From contig AMFN01000002.1 in NCBI GenBank assembly GCA_000302695.1, forward strand, positions 683,948-747,947: a stretch of DNA of 64,000 nt, written 5' to 3'. Every line of letters starts with the position of its first letter. Position 1 is the first letter of the stretch. Under the pieces are notes generated by a model. That model was not told where the DNA came from and did no database searches. It was given only the letters and a program-made list of their open reading frames with translations. The DNA comes from Enterobacteriaceae bacterium LSJC7. GTDB lineage: Bacteria; Pseudomonadota; Gammaproteobacteria; Enterobacterales; Enterobacteriaceae. Below are positions 59,137 through 64,000 of the stretch, piece after piece. The translations under genes were made by a program, and so were the position numbers.

Positions 59137-59170
59137 ACAACGTTCCGTTCACCCACTGATGAACGGAACG
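59137..59170. terminator. Hairpin between convergent hpaX and treA
   Basis: CGTTCCGTTCA-CCCACTGA-TGAACGGAACG is a perfect 11-bp stem about 45 bp after the hpaX stop and about 20 bp after the treA stop. It has no T-run; probably a weak bidirectional terminator. Confidence 0.55.
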
Positions 59171-59186
59171 CATTATTACCCGCCCT

Positions 59187-60899
59187 TTACTGACCCGCAG
59201 CCTGTTTTGGCGCCGCCTGTGCTTTATTTGCCGCAGGCGTCTGACCCGGGTGCTGCTCCGGCACGCTGTCGCACGGTTTATCCGCCGGGCACAGCAGATC
59301 CAGCATTTTCAGCGTGACGCCGTTGGTCCAGCCAAAACCGTCCTGCAATGGATATTCCCCACCGCCGCCGCCGGTGCCGGTAGAGCTCACGTCATATTTT
59401 TCCACCAGCTTCTGTTCGCTGTTGTACGTGTGCTGCACGTTGCTCAGAAAACGCCAGGTCACTTCCATCGCCTGCTCCTGCTTGCCGTAATTTTGCAGAC
59501 CGACCACCGTTACCCACTGTAGTGGCGCCCAGCCGTTAGGCGCATCCCACTGCTGGCCGGTTTTCACGGTGGTGGCCGCAATACCGCCGGGTTTTAGCAA
59601 CTGGCTTCGCACGGCGGCGGCGGTTTTCGTCGCGCGCTCTGGTGAGGCGAGCTTCACATACAGGGGGAACATGGCTGCTGCGGTGAGCGGGCTGCGCACC
59701 GCGTGGGTTTTTAAGTCGTAATCGGCGTACCAGCCGTTTTTGCTGTTCCACAGGTGGTCTTCAATGGCTTTCTGGCGCTGTGCGGCAAGGGCTGCGTAGC
59801 GCTGGGCCTCGCTGTCATCCCCCGCGTCACGGCTGGCGCGCGCCAGCGTTTGTTCAAGCTGGTACATCAGCGCGTTCAGGTCCACCGGCACAATGCTGGT
59901 GGTGCGGATGGTGCCGAGCTGTTGCGGGTCATCCATCCAGCGTGAGCTAAAGTCCCAGCCAGAGGCGGCCGCCGCGCGCAGGTCGCGGTAAATCTCTGTC
60001 GCCGGGCGCTCCGGGTTGTTTTTGGCGGTGGTGATATCGTCAAGCCAGGACTCCGGGCGCGGCACGTCGCGCTCGTCCCAGTAGCGGTTTAGTACCGCGC
60101 CGTCGCGCAGTTTGACCACGCGCGCGCTGGCGTCACCGTTTTTCAGGCCGTCGCTACCCGCCATCCAGTACGTGTACTCTTTTTTCAACTGCGGCAGATA
60201 TTGCTTAAGGGCGCCAGCATCATGGCTTGCCAGTAGCTCCACCATCAGGGCAAAAAAGGGTGGCTGGGAGCGGCTCAGGTAGTAGCTGCGGTTGCCGTTG
60301 GGGATGTGGCCCCAGTTGTCAATTTCCCAGGCGAAATTCTCCACCATGTCCTGCACGTTATTCCAGCGGTTGCTTTCGGCAAGGCCGAGCATGGTGAAGT
60401 AACTGTCCCAGTAATAGACTTCGCGAAAGCGTCCACCGGGCACCACATAGGGTTTGGGTAGTGACAGCAGCGAGTCCCATTCCCCGGCGCGCTCGGTTGT
60501 GCGCGTCAGCACCGGCCACAGGCTGTCGATATGTTCACGCAGGCTTTGTCCTGCGGGAGGTACATACTTTTCACCTTCATCGGGTACGGTGAAATTCAGC
60601 TCCACAAAATGGCGCAGGTCAAAGCCGGACTGGTCGCGCTGCATACGGTAGTCGGCCAGAATCATCAGCGGATCGCTTTTGGGCACGGCATCGGCAAAGG
60701 TTTTCTGGTCTGGATAAAGTTTTGCGCGCTGCACGGCGTCAAACAGCGGCCCGAGCAGGGCGTCAGGCGGCTGGGGGGCGGCAGCTTTGACCGGTGGCGT
60801 GTCGTCGGCCAGGGCTGGAAATCCAGTGAACAATCCGCCTAACGCAAGCTGGACGGCAAAGAAAAGAGCAGGTGGGCGGCGCAAATCGGTTTTTATCAT
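59187..60899 (-). CDS. treA: Periplasmic trehalase TreA
   Basis: A 570-aa GH37 enzyme hydrolysing trehalose to glucose in the periplasm, used at high osmolarity. The signal peptide ends GFPALA then DDTPP. The two trehalase signatures are [20 protein letters not shown] and [13 protein letters not shown], and GWDFSSRW carries a catalytic acid. The C-terminal tail is Ala/Gln/Pro-rich. E. coli TreA (565 aa) sits in the same neighbourhood. Confidence 0.97.
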   Translation of the reverse strand: MIKTDLRRPPALFFAVQLALGGLFTGFPALADDTPPVKAAAPQPPDALLGPLFDAVQRAKLYPDQKTFADAVPKSDPLMILADYRMQRDQSGFDLRHFVELNFTVPDEGEKYVPPAGQSLREHIDSLWPVLTRTTERAGEWDSLLSLPKPYVVPGGRFREVYYWDSYFTMLGLAESNRWNNVQDMVENFAWEIDNWGHIPNGNRSYYLSRSQPPFFALMVELLASHDAGALKQYLPQLKKEYTYWMAGSDGLKNGDASARVVKLRDGAVLNRYWDERDVPRPESWLDDITTAKNNPERPATEIYRDLRAAAASGWDFSSRWMDDPQQLGTIRTTSIVPVDLNALMYQLEQTLARASRDAGDDSEAQRYAALAAQRQKAIEDHLWNSKNGWYADYDLKTHAVRSPLTAAAMFPLYVKLASPERATKTAAAVRSQLLKPGGIAATTVKTGQQWDAPNGWAPLQWVTVVGLQNYGKQEQAMEVTWRFLSNVQHTYNSEQKLVEKYDVSSTGTGGGGGEYPLQDGFGWTNGVTLKMLDLLCPADKPCDSVPEQHPGQTPAANKAQAAPKQAAGQ

Positions 60900-61080
60900 T
60901 AGGTATTCTCCATAACAAACATGCGCAATGTGAAACGAGAGCGATCAACGTAATCAAAACCTTAGCCTAATTTTGCTCAGGCAGCGTGAAGGGGGCCGCG
61001 AATTGTGTGAGCGCAGGCAGCATTCTGGTAAGAGGCAACAAGGATTGAAAGGGATGTCAGCGTCCGTGCTGACCAGTCCG

Positions 61081-61545
61081 TTAGTTATTCAGTGCTTTCC
61101 AGCGCTCATAAACGCGAATTGCGCTGCTGTGCGGCTGATGCACCATCGGCAGGCGGCGCTGCTCAATGGGTTTTTGGTATTCATCGTAGAAGGTGTCCAG
61201 CTCGAAATACTTACGGTCGTCGCGATACAGCGGCGCGTAATCCTCGCGGGTGGTGATATAGGTGACCTGCTTTGGGCTGCAATAATACAGCGAGCCCAGA
61301 CACATAGGGCAGGGGCTGGCAAGAATATAAATCTCGCAGTCGGTCAGGTTTTCCGTTTGCAGCTTCTGGCAGGCCGCGCGGATAGCCAGGATCTCCGCAT
61401 GCGCGGTAGGATCGTTGGTCTGGGCGACCTGGTTGGCACTTTCGGCAATCACTTCACCGTTGCGAACGATGACGGTGGCAAACGGGCGACCACCGGCTTC
61501 GACGTTCTGCATAGCAAGGTCAATGGTGCGTTTAATAAAATCCAT
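61081..61545 (-). CDS. Guanine deaminase-like nucleoside/base deaminase
   Basis: A 154-aa enzyme of the cytidine-deaminase superfamily, with the size of bacterial GuaD (about 156 aa). The zinc site is THAE (H49, E51) and SPCPMCLGS (C79, C82). The C-terminal half (ELDTFYDEYQKPIEQR) matches the GuaD type rather than TadA. It probably converts guanine to xanthine; a related base cannot be excluded. It is upstream of and parallel to treA but 180 bp away. An allophanate hydrolase gene lies 2 kb further right, so a nitrogen-salvage theme is possible. Confidence 0.88.
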   Translation of the reverse strand: MDFIKRTIDLAMQNVEAGGRPFATVIVRNGEVIAESANQVAQTNDPTAHAEILAIRAACQKLQTENLTDCEIYILASPCPMCLGSLYYCSPKQVTYITTREDYAPLYRDDRKYFELDTFYDEYQKPIEQRRLPMVHQPHSSAIRVYERWKALNN

Positions 61546-61848
61546 GCGTTCTCCTCAGGACGTGATGTCCCTGTAAAGGTAGGCGCTGCGTTTTATAAAC
61601 ACAAAGACTGCCAGAGTGTGTTTGCATAGATGCTGTCTATGTCAGGCTGGATTATTATCGCTTCCCGGTGGTGCAATCGCAGATAGAAGGAGCGCACCGA
61701 TGAATAATATTCATCTGCGAACGGTGTCACTTTCGCTTTTAGTTCAGCTAAGTAAAAATACGTGTGCTTAACAGGATGTACTAACGGACACAGCCGCGTG
61801 TAACGCAGGCAGACAACGATTAAAATTGCGTTTCAGACAGAGGGATAC
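61546..61848. other. Divergent interval between the deaminase gene and the DUF2135-TPR gene
   Basis: About 300 bases with the promoters of both flanking genes. No operator was recognised. AGAGGG (61838-61843) is the probable ribosome-binding site of the right-hand gene. Confidence 0.4.
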
Positions 61849-63036
61849 ATGGAAAGGAAATTGAAATCAGGGGTATTAATATCATTACTGGCACTGTCCG
61901 GTTATGGCTGGGCGGGTACTACCAGCGTTGAGGTTCTGAGCGCGGTGGTGAAAGATGCCAAAATTGCTGGCGCACAGGTCATGCTACAGCGAAACGGTGA
62001 AAGCTCCATCAGCGCCACAACAGATGCTCAGGGCAAAGTGTTGCTCAACGGCGCGTTTGCTGATGACAGCAACACGCTGCTGCTGGTCAAAAAGCCGGGC
62101 TATTCCAACCTGGTGGTTAAATGTCCGTGCGACGGTCTGTCTTATGCACTCAGCCCGGTCATGAGTGGGCTGGACAGTATGCGTGTGGTGCTGACCTGGG
62201 GCGCTACGCCAGCTGACCTGGACTCGCACATGGTTTATCCGGGTAACCACATCTATTACGCCCACAAAGAGGGGAGTAAAGGCAACCTGGATGTGGATGA
62301 TACCGACAGCTACGGCCCGGAAACTGTCACCCTGACAGAGCGCCAGAACGGCCAATCTTACGTTTACGCCATCCATAACTTTAGCGAGCGCATGTCTCCA
62401 CAGAGCACCAGCCTGTCTGCCAGCGGTGCCAAAGTATTTGTATACGTTGGTGAGTCGCTGGTGCGCACCTATTATGTGCCTACTCAACAGGTGGGTAACC
62501 TGTGGACCGTATTCAAAGTCACGCCAGCGGGCGAGTTTGTGGATATCAACCGCGTTGAAGGCGTCAGCATGGAGTCAGCGAACATCGCACGCCAGTTGTC
62601 GCCTGCGCTTAATGATAGCTGGACGACGCAGAACAACGTGCGCTGGGGCCAGGCCGATATGGCGGCATCGCGCGACTGGAACCTCAAAGGTGAAGCGGCC
62701 TATCAGCGCAAAGACTATGACCAGGCGATTTATGCCTTCACCGAGGCGGTCAACCTGTGGGCCGATAACGGCAAAGCGTACGGTAACCTGGGGCTGGTTT
62801 ACCAGAAAGCCGGACGCACGGCCGAAGCGCTGTGGGCTAACCGCAAGGCGCTGGCGCTGGCAAGCGGCGCAGGTGCGCCAACGGTGCGCGCCGGGGCCAA
62901 CTATAACATTGGCAAGATCTATGAAACCGCTGGTAACTATCAGGAAGCACTGACTTATTACCAGGCCGCACGCAGCGAAAAACAAAATAAGGTTTACGAT
63001 AATGCGATAGCGCGCGTTCAGGCGCTTATCCATTAA
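61849..63036 (+). CDS. Exported DUF2135 (YfaP-like) and TPR protein
   Basis: A 395-aa exported protein. The signal peptide is MERKLKSGVLISLLALSGYGWA then GTTSVEV. Residues about 24-90 look like a carboxypeptidase-regulatory/Ig-like domain (AGAQVMLQRNGESSISATTD). Residues about 108-230 resemble DUF2135/YfaP (VVLTWGATPADLDSHMVYP, YYAHKEGSKGNLDVDDTD). Residues about 275-385 contain three TPR units (AYQRKDYDQAIYAFTEAVNL, AYGNLGLVYQKAGRTAEALW, NYNIGKIYETAGNYQEALTYY). A KCPC motif lies between the first two domains. The function is unknown; a scaffold for periplasmic or surface protein contacts fits the domains. Confidence 0.85.
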   Translation: MERKLKSGVLISLLALSGYGWAGTTSVEVLSAVVKDAKIAGAQVMLQRNGESSISATTDAQGKVLLNGAFADDSNTLLLVKKPGYSNLVVKCPCDGLSYALSPVMSGLDSMRVVLTWGATPADLDSHMVYPGNHIYYAHKEGSKGNLDVDDTDSYGPETVTLTERQNGQSYVYAIHNFSERMSPQSTSLSASGAKVFVYVGESLVRTYYVPTQQVGNLWTVFKVTPAGEFVDINRVEGVSMESANIARQLSPALNDSWTTQNNVRWGQADMAASRDWNLKGEAAYQRKDYDQAIYAFTEAVNLWADNGKAYGNLGLVYQKAGRTAEALWANRKALALASGAGAPTVRAGANYNIGKIYETAGNYQEALTYYQAARSEKQNKVYDNAIARVQALIH

Positions 63037-63043
63037 TTACCAG

Positions 63044-63073
63044 GGCCGGTATCGGGTGATAGCGGCTTTTTTA
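63044..63073 (+). terminator. Terminator after the DUF2135-TPR gene
   Basis: GCCGGTATC-GGGT-GATAGCGGC forms a stem with a single mismatch, followed by six T residues, eight bases after the stop codon. Confidence 0.82.
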
Positions 63074-63285
63074 ACACGCCATTTTGCCGTTGACGGCGGT
63101 GCTAAAACGCATAAATACGCTGGCGACTAAACTGGCAGTTGGCAATACATAAAAAAGCTTAAGTGACTGGCATTAAGCTAACGTCTGTTTTTGGCCAGCG
63201 CAGAAAACCCGCCAATAATCACAATGCAAAGGCATCAGTAATTATTCTGGTTCAGGTAATAGCCATTGTTTTTCCCAATGACCAC

Positions 63286-63302
63286 TGCACCTCAATTGCG
63301 CG
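63286..63302 (+). promoter_or_regulatory. Possible NtrC-type enhancer site
   Basis: TGCACCTCAATTGCGCG keeps a perfect left half (TGCACC) and a partial right half of the NtrC consensus TGCACCNNNNTGGTGCA. It lies about 100 bp upstream of the sigma-54 promoter, a usual enhancer distance. The rest of the interval 63073-63386 holds no gene that can be supported. Confidence 0.35.
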
Positions 63303-63386
63303 CCAGTGTACTTATTCAGTGCATTCTTATTCGATAAAAAAAGAATTTCTCATGAACCAGGCCATTAATTCAGTGAATTAACGTTC

Positions 63387-63402
63387 TGGCACGCGTATTG
63401 CT
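63387..63402 (+). promoter_or_regulatory. sigma-54 (RpoN) promoter
   Basis: TGGCAC-GCGTA-TTGCT is a perfect match to the -24/-12 consensus TGGCAC-N5-TTGCW, 38 bp before the allophanate hydrolase start codon. It indicates nitrogen-limitation or other activator-dependent expression. Confidence 0.88.
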
Positions 63403-63440
63403 AATTGGATCCCATCTTGTATACCAGCGGGGATCCCACA

Positions 63441-64000
63441 ATGGCATTAATGGCTGGAAAAACGCTGGCCGCCTGGCAGCAGTATATTCACAGCAACAGC
63501 GGCGCGGTGCTTTCATTATTAACGCACTATCTCCAGGCTCTTCCTGAGGACGATAATGCATGGATTGTCCTTGCCAGTGAGGAGCAACTGCGCACGCAGA
63601 TTGAGGCATTGCTCCCGCGTTACAGAGATAACCCACAGTCTGTGCCGCTGTTCGGCATTCCGTTTGCGGTGAAAGACAATATCGACGTGGCAGGCTGGCC
63701 GACCAGCGCCGCGTGTCCGGCTTTTACTTACACCGCGCAGCACGATGCCACCGCCGTTGCACAACTTAAGGCAGCAGGGGCAGTCGTTATCGGTAAAACC
63801 AACCTCGACCAGTTTGCTACGGGGCTGGTAGGTACGCGCTCACCGTTTGGCGCGGTGCCCAATGCCTTTAACCGCGAGTATGTCAGCGGCGGCTCAAGTT
63901 CCGGCTCGGCTTCGGTGGTGGCGCGCGGTCTGGTGCCGTTTGCGCTGGGAACCGATACCGCAGGCTCCGGGCGGGTGCCTGCCGGGTTTAATAATATCGT
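63441..64000 (+). CDS. Allophanate hydrolase, amidase domain (5' part, runs off the window)
   Basis: The first 186 codons of an amidase-signature enzyme. The Ser-Ser-Lys triad is visible: K78 in AVKDNIDVAG, the serine cluster in GGSSSGSASVV (about 150-160) and S176 in GTDTAGSGRVPAGFNN. The GSGRVPAGFNN variant is characteristic of allophanate hydrolase (AtzF/urea amidolyase type), which splits allophanate to CO2 and ammonia. GGGGA precedes the ATG; ATG 63450 is an alternative. The sigma-54 promoter just upstream fits a nitrogen-scavenging role. Confidence 0.88.
   Translation, partial: MALMAGKTLAAWQQYIHSNSGAVLSLLTHYLQALPEDDNAWIVLASEEQLRTQIEALLPRYRDNPQSVPLFGIPFAVKDNIDVAGWPTSAACPAFTYTAQHDATAVAQLKAAGAVVIGKTNLDQFATGLVGTRSPFGAVPNAFNREYVSGGSSSGSASVVARGLVPFALGTDTAGSGRVPAGFNNI

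Overview
This window is a chromosomal backbone segment of a gamma-proteobacterium of the Enterobacteriaceae. The gene order follows the E. coli/Salmonella arrangement yebW-yebV-rsmF-yebT-yebS / msrC-proQ-prc-htpX ... manXYZ ... sdaA ... fadD-rnd-minEDC ... fadR-ycgB-dadAX-cvrA-ldcA-emtA-treA. Most proteins can be aligned from memory over nearly their full length to E. coli proteins. The moderately high GC content and the local gains and losses suggest a genus outside Escherichia (Cronobacter/Enterobacter/Kosakonia-like), but the genus cannot be fixed from this sequence. No tRNA, rRNA, insertion sequence, prophage or CRISPR array was seen.

Layout. 0-3 kb: the antisense sRNA pair SdsR/SraC, then a chemoreceptor gene with a sigma-28-type promoter. 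3-9 kb (minus strand): yebW, yebV, rsmF and the LetAB (yebST) lipid-transport operon. 9-13.6 kb: msrC, proQ-prc and htpX. 13.6-18.1 kb: yebQ, yobH, mgrB, yebO, an extra metallo-beta-lactamase-fold gene and yobF-cspC; kdgR is missing from its usual place and yobF is out of frame. 18.5-23.5 kb: rlmA, mntP with a yybP-ykoY riboswitch and two MntR-like boxes, yobD, and the mannose PTS manXYZ. 24-34.9 kb: yoaE, pdeD (yoaD), sdaA, nudL, pabB, yoaH, yoaB, yoaA with a LexA-type box, tsaB and a Slp-family lipoprotein. 35-42.7 kb: fadD with a FadR operator, rnd, minEDC, ycgL, an MltB-type lytic transglycosylase, ycgM and ycgN.

42.7-45.1 kb is an AT-richer accessory patch with two orphan genes (a small exported protein and an acidic 185-aa cytoplasmic protein) plus a kbp/ygaU gene. 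45.1-54.5 kb returns to backbone: dsbB, fadR (nhaB is absent between them), ycgB, dadAX, cvrA, ldcA and emtA. From 54.6 kb the content is more strain-specific: a Fur-boxed TonB-dependent receptor, hpaR and hpaX without any 4-hydroxyphenylacetate catabolic genes, treA, a guanine-deaminase-like gene, and an exported protein joining a DUF2135/YfaP-like domain to C-terminal TPRs. Last is the 5' part of an allophanate hydrolase gene behind a textbook sigma-54 promoter, which suggests a nitrogen-scavenging locus continuing past the right edge.

Functional themes are envelope maintenance (LetAB, Prc, HtpX, LdcA, EmtA, the lytic transglycosylase, DsbB), fatty-acid control (FadR acting on fadD and possibly on fadR itself), D-alanine catabolism (dadAX), manganese homeostasis (mntP) and division-site placement (MinCDE). 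No gene cluster here clearly forms a new defence or biosynthetic system. The least explained elements are the DUF2135-TPR protein, the two orphan genes at 42.8-44.1 kb, the broken yobF frame, and the 5' leaders of yoaE and yobF-cspC.
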